64,000 nucleotides of DNA from positions 1 through 64,000 of the forward strand of contig PABI01000005.1 in NCBI GenBank assembly GCA_002699125.1, written 5' to 3'. Every line of letters starts with the position of its first letter. Within the stretch, counting starts at the first letter, position 1. The position numbers and the translations under genes are program-made. Below, piece after piece: positions 52,347 through 61,693 of this stretch. The notes under the pieces are model-generated. The model was given only the letters and a program-made list of their open reading frames with translations. It did not search any database and was not told where the DNA came from. This DNA comes from Anaerolineaceae bacterium (lineage in GTDB: Bacteria > Chloroflexota > Anaerolineae > Promineifilales > Promineifilaceae).

Positions 52347-53372
52347 CTATTTCAGCAAATTGTTCAGGAAAAACCACAAATTCGCGGGGCGCTCAGCCAG
52401 CCGGCGCATGAAGTAAGGATACCAGGCTGTGCCATACGGTATGTAAATGCGTACCCGGTAGCCTTGTTGATTTATTTCTTGCTGCAAATCACGGCGCACG
52501 CCATACAGCATCTGAAACTCAAACGCATTGGCATCAATTTGATTCTGACGGGCATATTGGATGATGGCCCGAATCAGGGCTTCATCGTGAGTGGCAAAAC
52601 AGGGGAACATGCCGCGCTGCCGCGCTTCGTCGCTTAGCATCTGTTTGGCCAGATTTAGGAAATTAGCATCGGTGTCTGCTTTTTCGGGGAAGGCGATGTG
52701 GGCCGGTTCTTTGTAGGCACCTTTGCATAACCGGACCCAGGCTCCTTCTTGAATGAGTGCCTGAATATCAGCCTCAGTTCGATAGAGATAAGCTTGAATA
52801 ACGATGCCGACGCGTCGGCCAAATTGATCCTCATCGCGCAGCCGACGGTATAGGTTTAAGGTTGTGTCCGTAACGCTGCTGTCTTCCATATCAATTTGGA
52901 TGCGTGTATCATATTTTTCAGCGGCGGTAAGCACTTGCTGTAAATTGCTGTGGATGGTTTCTAGACTAATGTGCATTCCTAATTGGGTTGGTTTGATAGA
53001 AACGTGGGCATTGACACCGTATTGATGGATTTGTTGCATCAGGTGAATGATGGCTTCCCGAGCGGTGGCCGCATCTTCTGCGGTATCGACGCTTTCACCC
53101 AGAAAATTGAGCGTGGCAGACAGGCCGCTTTTGTTTACTTCCTGGCTGGCCTGGATGGCGTTTTGGCTGGTCTCGCCGGCAATAAAGCGGCTGGCCACCT
53201 GCCAGGCGGGCGGGAACTCTGTGGCGATTTGGCGGGCCCAGGCTGCCTTTGATAAGTAAAGTAAGAAGGAGCGCAGCCATTGTTCGCTATATTTGTACAG
53301 AATCAGTATGCTTATGCTGAGTGTCGTGATAAGGATGAAGACTCGGGCGAAGGGGGAACGATCTTGACGCAT
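52347..53372 (-). CDS. Proline dehydrogenase
   Basis: A 341-residue FAD enzyme oxidising proline to pyrroline-5-carboxylate. Motifs: FIAGET, TLNFLGESV, SIKPTQLG, IQAYLYRTEADI, RLCKGAYKEPAHIAF, FATHDEALI, FEFQMLYGVRRDL and the end YIPYGTAWYPYFMRRL. The first 25 residues contain a hydrophobic helix (VFILITTLSISILILY) not usual in the family, so it may be membrane-tethered, or a later start is used. AAGGA precedes ATG 53372. The partner P5C dehydrogenase is not in the window. It is convergent with dgkA. Confidence 0.92.
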   Translation of the reverse strand: MRQDRSPFARVFILITTLSISILILYKYSEQWLRSFLLYLSKAAWARQIATEFPPAWQVASRFIAGETSQNAIQASQEVNKSGLSATLNFLGESVDTAEDAATAREAIIHLMQQIHQYGVNAHVSIKPTQLGMHISLETIHSNLQQVLTAAEKYDTRIQIDMEDSSVTDTTLNLYRRLRDEDQFGRRVGIVIQAYLYRTEADIQALIQEGAWVRLCKGAYKEPAHIAFPEKADTDANFLNLAKQMLSDEARQRGMFPCFATHDEALIRAIIQYARQNQIDANAFEFQMLYGVRRDLQQEINQQGYRVRIYIPYGTAWYPYFMRRLAERPANLWFFLNNLLK

Positions 53373-53439
53373 TTCTATTTATCCTTGTCTTATAGGTTCA
53401 TTCAAGATCTGTTTCACTACAGCCATTTGTACGGCAAAC

Positions 53440-53468
53440 TTGGTTGCGCAAAACAGTAGCTGTATGAT
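53440..53468 (+). promoter_or_regulatory. Possible promoter of the histidine kinase gene
   Basis: TTGGTT (53440-53445), 17-bp spacer, TATGAT (53463-53468), 54 bp before ATG 53522. Moderate match to sigma70 consensus. Confidence 0.45.
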
Positions 53469-53521
53469 ACTTCACATTAATTGGTCTAATCAAACCTGAA
53501 TGTGACGTATCGATAATAATT

Positions 53522-56500
53522 ATGACATCTGACCTACCCACTTCTTTACCTCAACGGTTACCGGACTTTTCCTTTTTGCAAACTTTTGCCGCAAAGGCAG
53601 AGGTCATTTTTTGGATCGCTGATCCAGCTTCATATCAGCTGGTGTATGTGAGTGCCCATGCGGAAAAGGTGTTGGGCTTACCGTTGGATGTTTGGTTACG
53701 GCCGTTATTTTGGCAAACACATCTATTTGAAGAAGATCGGGAACGGGTGCTGACGGCGTTGCAGGCAGCGGCCACCAGCGAAACGGTTCAGCATGTTGAG
53801 TATCGCATGACGGCCAAAGATGGCAGCCTGATTTGGCTGCGGGACCGAATCTGCACCGTGGCTGAAGAGGGCAACACGTATCTTTGCGGTATGATGACGG
53901 ATGTAACGGCGTTTAAAACGGCCGTCGATCATCATACGGGTACACCCGGCTACACCAGCATCTTTCTAGAGATTGTCACGCTGCTCTCTGGTAATGAAGA
54001 AATTGAGCAGAAATTAGACCAGCTGGCAGAAAAGTTGTGTGCGGTGTTTGGGTTAACGGCCGTTTCCATTTTAAATTGGGATGTCGTCAGCCATTACACT
54101 CACCTTGATAAGCAAGATGCCAATACATTCTTGCCAGAATATTATAAGGAAAACCGCCTATCCGAATTTATTGACGGGCTAGGTTGGCAGCAGCTGCCAG
54201 TACAGCCTATCGTGGCGCATCATGATGCGCCAAATTTACCGGATTGGCAGCGGGCGCATTTGCAGCTGCACCAGGCCCAAACAATTCTTTTTGTGCCGAT
54301 TACCGGGGAAGACGACGTTATTGGTTGTCTTGAATTTGTTGACAATCAGACAGGACGATACTTTTTAGACAGCGATATTGAGCTGGGTGAGTTTGTCGCC
54401 CAGCAAGCGGCGCTGGCTATTGCCCGGGCGCAGCTGTTTAAGGCCGAAGCCCGTCGCCGGCGCGAAGCAGAAATATTGTCTGATGTCGCAGAGTTTGTTT
54501 CCAGCAGCCTGGACCGCGATGAAATTCTGGCCCGGGTTATGGAGATTTTGCGCGTATATTTGAACAATGTTCACAATTGCTCCATCTCGCTTATGACCGA
54601 GAATGGTTTGGAATTGGAAACTATTTTGTCCTGGTATGCAGATGAAACATATGCTGTGTTTCCTCGGGGCAGTCGAATAGCAATCAGCGACTCTTTTACC
54701 AGCCAACTGGCTCTGGAGGGCGGTGAGCCTGTTCTAATCTCCGATCTTAGAAAAATCCCGTTCACCAATAAGTTCACCACTGCTATGAGAGAAAATGGGC
54801 TGCGAGCTATTTTGTGCGTGCCGCTGAAAGTAAAAAATAAGCCGGTGGGCACGCTCCACATTCATCATTGGCATGAACCCCGGCAATTTTCTGCTGAAGA
54901 GATTGCTTTGTTGCAGGGCGTGGCTAATCAGGCGGCTATCGCTGTAGAAAATGCCCGATTATTTGCCAATGAGCGGCGGCAGCTTAATTTGTCTAGGACT
55001 TTGCAGAAAGTAGGGGCTTTGCTGACAACCAGTTTGCAGCTTGAAGAAGTGTATGAGCACATTTTTAATTTACTGGGCCGGGTTGTTTCTTACAAATCAG
55101 CCTCACTTTATCGGTTTGATAAGGCAAATGATCAATTTACGCTGGTTCAGGCGCGTGGCTTTCCTCCCCATTTTTTAGAGTCCCGCGATATGTTTTTGTC
55201 GGCTGAACGGGTCTTTGAACAGATCGCCGTTTCTCCTGGATGGACGGTTGTTTCCGATATGCGATCGATATCCTCATGGGTGAATCTTGCGGAGGATAGC
55301 GAGGCACGTGCCTGGATCGGTGCCTTTCTCATGGTAAAGGGGGAGATCAACGGTATTTTAAGTGTGGATGGGGAACAAGTTGGCCAATATTCTGACGAAG
55401 ATGCCCATATGGTGGCCTCATTTGCTAACCAGGCGGCGGTGGCCATTGAGAATGCGCGCCTTTACGATGAGACAATGCGCCAGACCAAAGAACTGGCGAT
55501 CTTAAACCAGGTGTCGCAGGAAACGGCCGTTTCGCTCAACATTGACGAATTTCTGGAAAATATCACCAAAACGGTCGGGGCAGAGCTGTTCCCCCATATC
55601 TTTGGCTTTGTTTTGTATGATGCCCAAACGGAAGCATTGCGGCCCCACGCCTCTTACGCACCGGTGGCCGACAAGTTGGAAGAGAAAGGAATCCCGCTTG
55701 ACCACAGTATTGTGGGGCAGGTGGTTAAGAGTGGACGGCCGTATTACGCTCCAAACGTCCTTGAGGACGACTATTACTTTGCCACAGTAGAAAATGTTTT
55801 ATCTGAAGTGGTTGTGCCGCTCAAGCTTAACCGGGAAGTGGTTGGGGTCATTGATGTTGCCAGCCCGGAGGCGGAAGATTTTTCCCAGCGGGACATTAAC
55901 TTTTTAACAACCCTGGCCGGTAATATCGCTGCCGTTATGGAACGTGCCCGTCTGTATGAAACATTGCGGATTCAAGCGGCCGGGCTGGCCAAAGAAGTTG
56001 CCCTGCGCACAAGTGAACTGAAGCTGGAGCGTGACAGATTGTTTGCCATTTTGGAAAGCGCCGGGGAAGGGATTCTGCTAACGGATACCGAATCTAACAT
56101 CATGTATGCCAATCCCGCTATGGAGCGCCAAAGTGGGTACAGTCGCGAACAGCTTCGATCCAAAAATACGCGCGTTTTAGGCAGCCAGCAGACCCCCAAA
56201 ACAGTCTACACCGAGATGTGGCAAAGTTTGCAGGCCCAAAAAAGCTGGATGGGTGAGCTTGTTAATGAGCACAAAGATGGCCATACGTATGATGTGGCTG
56301 TGACCATCACCCCCATTATTGGTGACAGCGGCGAAGTGACCGGTTTTGTCAGCGTCCATTCAGACATTACACGGCTGAAAGAGCTGGAGCGGCTAAAAAC
56401 TGAATTTATTGCCAACGTATCACACCAGCTAAGGACGCCTCTCACCAATATCAAGACGTACGTCTCCTTGCTAAGCAAGGGCAAACCAGAAAACTTCCCC

Positions 56501-57106
56501 CGATATTTTTCTGTGCTGCATTATGAGATTGATCGCCTGGCTCGTCTCATTCAGGACCTGTTGGACATTTCTCGGCTGGATGCGCAAAAAATACCAAGGT
56601 CCGATGCTGCGGTTGATTTGGTTGATTTCTGGGAGGAATTTTGGCCACCATTTGTGGAACGAGCCGAGCGCGAAAGCAGAATCTTGCAGATCGCCATCCC
56701 GGCAGAACTGGTGGCACAAGCGCCGACGCTTTTTATGGAATCGTATCAACTGGAAAAGATTTTGTCCCGCCTGGTAGAAAACAGCCTGGCTTATACCGCT
56801 GAAGGTGGGCACATTCAGGTAACAGTCTTGGGACAAAATGAAAGTAAGAACACGTGCCAAATTCAGATTTGTGATGATGGTCCCGGCATCCTTGAGGAGG
56901 AACGGCCGTTTATCTTCGATCGTTTCTTCCGGGGCACACAGGCCGTAGAATCCGGGATATCTGGCAATGGGTTGGGGCTGGCTATTGTGAAGGAACTGCT
57001 GGACCTGTACGGTGGTGAAATTACGCTTGAAAGCGAACCGGGTGAGGGCAGTTGTTTCACGATTAGTTTACCGTTGGTACAGGAAATTAGAAAAGACACA
57101 ACATGA
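53522..57106 (+). CDS. Hybrid-sensor histidine kinase: PAS, four GAF, PAS, HisKA, HATPase
   Basis: A 1194-residue soluble sensor kinase. PAS 1 (about 18-135, FWIADPASYQLVYVS), four GAF-type domains (about 150-310, 325-480, 495-655, 670-820), PAS 2 (about 845-960, AGEGILLTDTESNIMYAN), HisKA with FIANVSHQLRTPL (phospho-His about 970), and a HATPase with N box VENSLAYTA, G1 DDGPGI, F box FDRFFRG and G2 GNGLGLAIV. No membrane segments, so it senses internal ligands or redox state. No response regulator is adjacent. The stop is followed directly by the glycosylase ATG. Confidence 0.9.
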   Translation: MTSDLPTSLPQRLPDFSFLQTFAAKAEVIFWIADPASYQLVYVSAHAEKVLGLPLDVWLRPLFWQTHLFEEDRERVLTALQAAATSETVQHVEYRMTAKDGSLIWLRDRICTVAEEGNTYLCGMMTDVTAFKTAVDHHTGTPGYTSIFLEIVTLLSGNEEIEQKLDQLAEKLCAVFGLTAVSILNWDVVSHYTHLDKQDANTFLPEYYKENRLSEFIDGLGWQQLPVQPIVAHHDAPNLPDWQRAHLQLHQAQTILFVPITGEDDVIGCLEFVDNQTGRYFLDSDIELGEFVAQQAALAIARAQLFKAEARRRREAEILSDVAEFVSSSLDRDEILARVMEILRVYLNNVHNCSISLMTENGLELETILSWYADETYAVFPRGSRIAISDSFTSQLALEGGEPVLISDLRKIPFTNKFTTAMRENGLRAILCVPLKVKNKPVGTLHIHHWHEPRQFSAEEIALLQGVANQAAIAVENARLFANERRQLNLSRTLQKVGALLTTSLQLEEVYEHIFNLLGRVVSYKSASLYRFDKANDQFTLVQARGFPPHFLESRDMFLSAERVFEQIAVSPGWTVVSDMRSISSWVNLAEDSEARAWIGAFLMVKGEINGILSVDGEQVGQYSDEDAHMVASFANQAAVAIENARLYDETMRQTKELAILNQVSQETAVSLNIDEFLENITKTVGAELFPHIFGFVLYDAQTEALRPHASYAPVADKLEEKGIPLDHSIVGQVVKSGRPYYAPNVLEDDYYFATVENVLSEVVVPLKLNREVVGVIDVASPEAEDFSQRDINFLTTLAGNIAAVMERARLYETLRIQAAGLAKEVALRTSELKLERDRLFAILESAGEGILLTDTESNIMYANPAMERQSGYSREQLRSKNTRVLGSQQTPKTVYTEMWQSLQAQKSWMGELVNEHKDGHTYDVAVTITPIIGDSGEVTGFVSVHSDITRLKELERLKTEFIANVSHQLRTPLTNIKTYVSLLSKGKPENFPRYFSVLHYEIDRLARLIQDLLDISRLDAQKIPRSDAAVDLVDFWEEFWPPFVERAERESRILQIAIPAELVAQAPTLFMESYQLEKILSRLVENSLAYTAEGGHIQVTVLGQNESKNTCQIQICDDGPGILEEERPFIFDRFFRGTQAVESGISGNGLGLAIVKELLDLYGGEITLESEPGEGSCFTISLPLVQEIRKDTT

Positions 57107-57724
57107 ATGACAAACTCTAAATTACCTCAATCTTTTTATGCCCGTTCAGCCCGCACGGTGGCCCAGGCGTTATTGGGCAAGAAGCTGGTGCGCCAGCTCA
57201 ACGGCCGTCTCCTCAGCGGCATCATCGTAGAGACAGAAGCATACTGCGATGCCGAAGAGCGTGATTTGGCCTGCCACGGTGAGCGCGTCAATGATGCCCA
57301 ACCCACGCCGCGAACGGCCGTCATGTTTGGCCCGGCCGGTTTTGCTTATGTCTACTTCACTTACGGCATTCATTGGCTGTTTAACGTTGTTACCGGGCAG
57401 GAGGGGCGGCCTAACGCCGTGCTGGTGCGGGCATTGGAGCCGGTAGACGGCACGGCTTTGATGACGGAACATCGCGGGGAACGGCCGTTCACCCAACTGA
57501 CCAACGGTCCCGCCAAGCTCACCCAAGCCCTGCGCATCGACAAATCTCATAATGGGGCAAACCTTTGCCAGCCAGATGGGGTTATATGGATAGAAGATGC
57601 ACCCGCTGTGCCCCCAAACCAGATTGCCGTGGGACCCCGCATCGGCCTGGGCAAAACGCCGGAACCGTGGTATTCCATCCCCTGGCGTTACTGGCTGGCA
57701 GACAATCCGTTTGTCTCCAAATAG
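57107..57724 (+). CDS. DNA-3-methyladenine glycosylase (AAG/MPG family)
   Basis: A 205-residue AAG-family glycosylase that removes alkylated purines. Motifs: IVETEAYC with the catalytic Glu, DLACHG, RTAVMFGPAGFAYVYFTYG, WLFNVVT, AVLVRALEP and NGPAKLTQAL. ATG 57107 immediately follows the histidine kinase stop, so the two are probably cotranscribed though functionally unrelated. Confidence 0.93.
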   Translation: MTNSKLPQSFYARSARTVAQALLGKKLVRQLNGRLLSGIIVETEAYCDAEERDLACHGERVNDAQPTPRTAVMFGPAGFAYVYFTYGIHWLFNVVTGQEGRPNAVLVRALEPVDGTALMTEHRGERPFTQLTNGPAKLTQALRIDKSHNGANLCQPDGVIWIEDAPAVPPNQIAVGPRIGLGKTPEPWYSIPWRYWLADNPFVSK

Positions 57725-57731
57725 AAACTGC

Positions 57732-57786
57732 AACCTCCCGCAGGTTTTATAAATGACCATCATCTTGCGGGAACCTGCGGGAGGTT
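57732..57786. repeat. AACCTCCCGCAGGTT inverted repeat
   Basis: AACCTCCCGCAGGTT (57732-57746) and its exact complement (57772-57786), 25-base loop, 7 bp after the glycosylase stop. A further intergenic hairpin family, without a T-run. Confidence 0.8.
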
Positions 57787-57838
57787 AAATTATTGAAGGA
57801 GACGACATGAGCGCAAGCTCAACACCATGAATGAAAAT

Positions 57839-57895
57839 CCGCAGATTTCGCAGATTACACAGATTATTTTATCTGCGAAATCTGTGTAATCTGTC
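57839..57895. repeat. CAGATTTCGCAGAT-type hairpin, copy D
   Basis: CAGATTTCGCAGATTACACAG is mirrored by ATCTGCGAAATCTGTGTAAT, giving a long imperfect hairpin of CAGATT units. It lies 23 bp before fabI and shares sequence with the single arm at 4172. Confidence 0.8.
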
Positions 57896-57917
57896 GATTA
57901 TTTTCAGAGGAGAAAAT

Positions 57918-58709
57918 ATGAAGTTACTTGAAGGGAAAACTGCACTCATTTTTGGCATCGCCAATAAAAATTCCATTGCCTGGGGCATTGCCCAGGCGCT
58001 TCATGAACATGGTTGTGAACTTGGTTTTAGCTATGGCTTTGAGCAGCTGGAACGGAGGGTACGGCCGTTGGCCGAAGAGCTTGGCGTGGAATTTGTGGAA
58101 GAGTGCAATATTGAGAACGATGAAGAGATTGCCGGTGTTTTCCAAAAAGCGGGCGACCATTTTGGTAAGATCGACATCCTGGTACACGCGATTGCCCACG
58201 CCAAGCGCGAAGATTTAACCGGCACCTATGTAGACACCAGCCGAGATGGGTTCCAGCTGGCCATGGATGTGAGTGTATACAGTTTGGTGGCGTTGACGCG
58301 TGCGGCCGTTCCCCTCATGAAAGACGGCGGCAGCATCATCTGCCTCACTTATTATGGTGCCGAAAAAGCCGTGCCCCACTACAATGTGATGGGCGTAGCC
58401 AAAGCCGCTCTGGAAGCCAGCACGCGTTATTTAGCTGCCGATTTAGGCCCGCAAAACATCCGCGTCAACGCTATTTCAGCCGGTCCCATCAAAACTTTGT
58501 CCGCTGCCGGCATTGCCGGTTTCCGCAAAATTCTCAAATATACAGAAGAGCGCGCCCCCTTGCGCCGCAATGTGACTCAGGATGAAGTAGGCAAAACTGC
58601 CCTCTGGTTATCCAGCGATCTGAGCAGCGGTGTGACCGGCGAAGTGATCTACGTCGATGCTGGTTACAATATTTTGGGTATGCCGGAACCGCCGGAAAAT
58701 TGGGTATAG
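57918..58709 (+). CDS. fabI: Enoyl-[acyl-carrier-protein] reductase (NADH), FabI
   Basis: A 263-residue short-chain reductase that performs the last step of fatty-acid elongation. [13 protein letters not shown] is the FabI nucleotide loop; the active-site pair Y-x6-K is in YNVMGVAK, with the second Tyr in LTYYGAEKA, and [16 protein letters not shown] is the substrate loop. AGAGGAGAA precedes ATG 57918; the open frame to 57831 covers a repeat. Stands alone, between two intergenic repeats and the metK riboswitch. Confidence 0.95.
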   Translation: MKLLEGKTALIFGIANKNSIAWGIAQALHEHGCELGFSYGFEQLERRVRPLAEELGVEFVEECNIENDEEIAGVFQKAGDHFGKIDILVHAIAHAKREDLTGTYVDTSRDGFQLAMDVSVYSLVALTRAAVPLMKDGGSIICLTYYGAEKAVPHYNVMGVAKAALEASTRYLAADLGPQNIRVNAISAGPIKTLSAAGIAGFRKILKYTEERAPLRRNVTQDEVGKTALWLSSDLSSGVTGEVIYVDAGYNILGMPEPPENWV

Positions 58710-58726
58710 GCGCAGACGATTTTTGC

Positions 58727-58781
58727 TTGACACATTTTTTCATTTGGCTATACTCATTTGGCTTGTTATTGTAACAATAAC
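58727..58781 (+). promoter_or_regulatory. metK promoter with a 17-bp palindrome at the start site
   Basis: -35 TTGACA (58727-58732), 16-bp spacer, -10 TATACT (58749-58754). The palindrome GTTATTGTAACAATAAC (58765-58781) begins near +4. It could be an operator, or a 5' stabilising stem on the riboswitch RNA. Confidence 0.75.
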
Positions 58782-58800
58782 ATCTAACATTCATTCACAA

Positions 58801-58899
58801 TCTTATCAGGAGCAGCAGAGGGATCGGCCCGGTGAAGCTGCAGCAACCCCCACAAAATGGGAAGGTGCTAAATCCGTCAGCCCAGGCTGAGAGATAAGA
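58801..58899 (+). ncRNA. SAM-I (S-box) riboswitch
   Basis: P1 is TCTTATC (58801-58807) with GATAAGA (58893-58899). Between them are the S-box core AGAGGGATCGGCCCGGTGAA, GCAACC after P2, the P3 stem with AAGGTGCTAAATCC, and the small P4 stem CAGCCCAGGCTG. These are the hallmarks of SAM-I. It switches off metK when S-adenosylmethionine is plentiful, through the terminator that follows. Confidence 0.95.
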
Positions 58900-58919
58900 G
58901 GTAACCGCAGATTTTGCTA

Positions 58920-58949
58920 GCCTCTTGCTTGTCAAGAGGCTTTTTTTTT
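58920..58949 (+). terminator. Riboswitch-controlled terminator before metK
   Basis: GCCTCTTG (58920-58927) pairs with CAAGAGGC (58933-58940), then nine T. CCTCTT of its left arm is also complementary to AAGAGG (58896-58901) at the 3' side of P1, giving the alternative antiterminator expected of a SAM-off switch. The next 159 bases to metK show no further element that I can name. Confidence 0.9.
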
Positions 58950-59108
58950 ACAAATTTTTGAGATTACGCTGAGCAGCGAACCCAGAGATGTCATTCTGAT
59001 GATTTGCGTCAGGAGGCCTTCATTAGTGTATGACCTGCTCACATAGGTGAATTGCAGCAACTAAATGCTCTGACTGCGATTGACAATTTACCATTGGAGG
59101 TAAAGTAG

Positions 59109-60335
59109 ATGACAACATTTATGAAAGCACCCAGCCTGTTGTTTACTTCGGAATCTGTAACCGAAGGCCACCCAGACAAGATGTGCGATCAGATTAGTGA
59201 TGCCGTATTAGATGCATTATTAGAACAAGACCCCAATGCTCGCGTTGCTTGTGAAACCGCGATTAAAACTGGTTTTGTCTTGCTGCTGGGCGAAATTAGC
59301 ACCACCGCCTTTGTGGATGTTGACAAGCTCGTGCGCCAGGTGATTGTGGATATTGGCTTCGACAGCAGCGAAAAAGGCTTTGATGGCAATACCTGTGGTG
59401 TGCAGTCGGCCATTGCCAGCCAAAGCCCCGACATTGCCCAGGGTGTAGATAAGGCGCTGGAGTATCGCAACAACGGTTCGTCCGAAGCTGAAGTGGAAAC
59501 ATTGGGCGCGGGCGACCAGGGGATGATGTTTGGTTATGCCTGTAACGAAACTGAGGCCTTGATGCCCTTACCTATCCATCTGGCTCATTTGCTCACCAAG
59601 AAGCTGGCTGAAGTGCGCCGCAACGGCACTTTGCCCTGGGTGCGCCCGGATGGCAAGGCGCAGGTGACTGTTGAGTACAGCTACGGCAAGCCCAAGCGGA
59701 TCGATGCAGTGCTCATTAGCACTCAACACGCCCCGGATGTAGACAATGAGACGATTCGTGCCGGCGTCATTGAGCATGTCATTAAGCCGGTGCTGCCGTC
59801 CGACCTGGTCGATGACGATTTGCGCATTTTTGTGAACCCGACGGGCCGTTTTGTGGTGGGTGGCCCCATGGGCGATGCGGGCGTTACTGGGCGCAAGATT
59901 ATTGTAGATACGTACGGCGGCATGGGGCGGCACGGCGGTGGCGCCTTTAGCGGTAAGGATTGCACCAAGGTAGACCGCAGTGCGGCGTATGCCGCGCGGT
60001 GGGTGGCCAAGAATTTAGTGGCGGCCGGCCTGGCAGAGCGGTGCGAAGTGCAGTTGGCGTACGCCATTGGTGTAGCGGAGCCGGTCAGCATCAGCGTAGA
60101 AACGTTTGACACCAGCGAACTTTCTTCTGACCAGCTGGTGGAGCTGATTGAGGCGCACTTTGATCTGCGTCCCGGCGCAATTATTCGCGACCTGAATTTA
60201 CGCCGGCCGATCTTCCGCAAAACGGCCGCTTACGGTCATTTTGGTCGGGATGACATTGAAGCCCCCTGGGAAAACACCGATCGGGCAGAGCAACTGCGTG
60301 AGGCGGCCAAGAAGTTTACGGCCGTTCCTGCTTAA
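59109..60335 (+). CDS. metK: S-adenosylmethionine synthetase
   Basis: A 408-residue MetK making S-adenosylmethionine from methionine and ATP. Motifs: [20 protein letters not shown] with the catalytic His, [12 protein letters not shown], and the P-loop-like [18 protein letters not shown]. Length is normal. TTGGAGGTAAAG precedes ATG 59109. It is controlled by the SAM-I riboswitch 200 bp upstream, so product feedback acts on transcription. Confidence 0.97.
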   Translation: MTTFMKAPSLLFTSESVTEGHPDKMCDQISDAVLDALLEQDPNARVACETAIKTGFVLLLGEISTTAFVDVDKLVRQVIVDIGFDSSEKGFDGNTCGVQSAIASQSPDIAQGVDKALEYRNNGSSEAEVETLGAGDQGMMFGYACNETEALMPLPIHLAHLLTKKLAEVRRNGTLPWVRPDGKAQVTVEYSYGKPKRIDAVLISTQHAPDVDNETIRAGVIEHVIKPVLPSDLVDDDLRIFVNPTGRFVVGGPMGDAGVTGRKIIVDTYGGMGRHGGGAFSGKDCTKVDRSAAYAARWVAKNLVAAGLAERCEVQLAYAIGVAEPVSISVETFDTSELSSDQLVELIEAHFDLRPGAIIRDLNLRRPIFRKTAAYGHFGRDDIEAPWENTDRAEQLREAAKKFTAVPA

Positions 60336-60345
60336 ATTTGCTAGG

Positions 60346-60407
60346 AGACCCGAAGGGTTTCACCGGCATTTTCCTTCTGGGAAGCGCTTGAAAAACCCTT
60401 CGGGTCT
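60346..60407. repeat. AGACCCGAAGGGTTT inverted repeat
   Basis: AGACCCGAAGGGTTT (60346-60360) and its exact complement (60393-60407), with GGAAGCGCTT in the loop, 10 bp after metK. Terminator-like position but no T-run. Confidence 0.8.
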
Positions 60408-60430
60408 GAATCGTGAATCGCGCCGATAGT

Positions 60431-60703
60431 TTGCGCATAAATTCGCTTTCGTTATAATTCTTCGTTGCCTGCAACTCGTTGTTGGCAAAATTAAAAGATT
60501 CCCAAAAGAATCAATTACCAATCAAACACACACCCGGACAGGCAAAATGTGCTTGCATTCATTTGCCGCAGCGCCCTTCAGTTCTTCAGGCGACTGTGCG
60601 CATTTGTGGGCCATGCAAGTTTTTGGCTGGATGAACGGTGTGGACGCGCCTGCTGAAATCTTTTAACCGCAGGCGACAAAACAAACAAAGGAGAATACCT
60701 CTT
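60431..60703 (+). promoter_or_regulatory. rpsB promoter and long leader
   Basis: -35 TTGCGC (60431-60436), 16-bp spacer, -10 TATAAT (60453-60458), then a leader of about 240 bases with small hairpins TTGCC/GGCAA (about 60465-60488) and GATTC/GAATC (about 60498-60513). Ribosomal S2 operons are often autoregulated through such leaders; no known motif is recognised here. Confidence 0.6.
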
Positions 60704-61672
60704 ATGGCCGTTGTTTCAATGAAAGCACTGCTAGAAACTGGCGTGCATTTCGGACACAGAACTCGTCGTTGGAATCCAAAGATGAAACCATACATCTTTA
60801 CGGAGCGAAACGGCATCCACATTATTGATTTGCAGCAAACCCTGGGCATGATTGAAGATGCCTACAATGTAATTCGCGATACCGTTACCGAAGGCGGGGC
60901 GGTGCTGTTTGTCGGCACCAAGCGTCAGGCGCAAGATACGGTTGCTTTTGAGGCGGCTCGGGCGCGCCAGCCGTACGTGAATGAGCGCTGGCTGGGCGGC
61001 ACGTTGACCAACTGGCAAACCATCCGTCAGCGGATTGATTACCTGAAACGCCTGGAAAAACGTCAGGAGGAAGGTGATTTTGATTTGCTGAAAAAGCGGG
61101 AACGTTTGCGGGTTGAGCGGGAAATTGAGAAGCTGAACCTGCGCCTGGGCGGTATCCGGGAAATGAAAGGTCTGCCGGATTTATTGTTTGTGGTTGATAT
61201 TAATCATGAAGAAACGGCCGTGCGCGAAGCCAATATCTTGGGCATTCCCGTTATCGCTTTGGTCGATACTAACTGCAATCCCGATGATATTGATTATCTA
61301 ATTCCTTCAAACGACGATGCTATCCGTGCCATTAAGCTTATTGTAGGCAAAATGGCTGAAGCTGCTCTGGAAGGATTAGCTTTGCGTCAAGAGAACGTTG
61401 ATGAAGCAATCACCGATGTTGACAGCTACGGTGCTGACTTTGACGGCATGGAAGACGTTGATGATGAGGTGCTGCTGGGTGAATCTACTTTGGCCAAGAT
61501 GCGTGAAGCCGCTTCCGATGAAGATGTAGATGACGAAGACGAAGACGTTGAAATTGAAGAAGCAGATGACGAAGAAGCAGATGATGACAAAGAGGACGAC
61601 GTAGAAGACGAAGACAGCGACGACGAAGCTGAGGATGATACGGCCGAAGAAGACGCCGAGGACGAAGCATAA
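60704..61672 (+). CDS. rpsB: 30S ribosomal protein S2 with long acidic C-terminal tail
   Basis: A 322-residue S2. The core matches the family: [62 protein letters not shown] and [17 protein letters not shown]. After about residue 255 an extra tail follows, ending in about 50 residues nearly all Asp, Glu and Ala. Bacterial S2 is usually 230-260 residues. Start ATG 60704 has AAAGGAG upstream. First gene of rpsB-tsf. Confidence 0.96.
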   Translation: MAVVSMKALLETGVHFGHRTRRWNPKMKPYIFTERNGIHIIDLQQTLGMIEDAYNVIRDTVTEGGAVLFVGTKRQAQDTVAFEAARARQPYVNERWLGGTLTNWQTIRQRIDYLKRLEKRQEEGDFDLLKKRERLRVEREIEKLNLRLGGIREMKGLPDLLFVVDINHEETAVREANILGIPVIALVDTNCNPDDIDYLIPSNDDAIRAIKLIVGKMAEAALEGLALRQENVDEAITDVDSYGADFDGMEDVDDEVLLGESTLAKMREAASDEDVDDEDEDVEIEEADDEEADDDKEDDVEDEDSDDEAEDDTAEEDAEDEA

Positions 61673-61693
61673 TTTAGGAGCACAGTAACAAAA

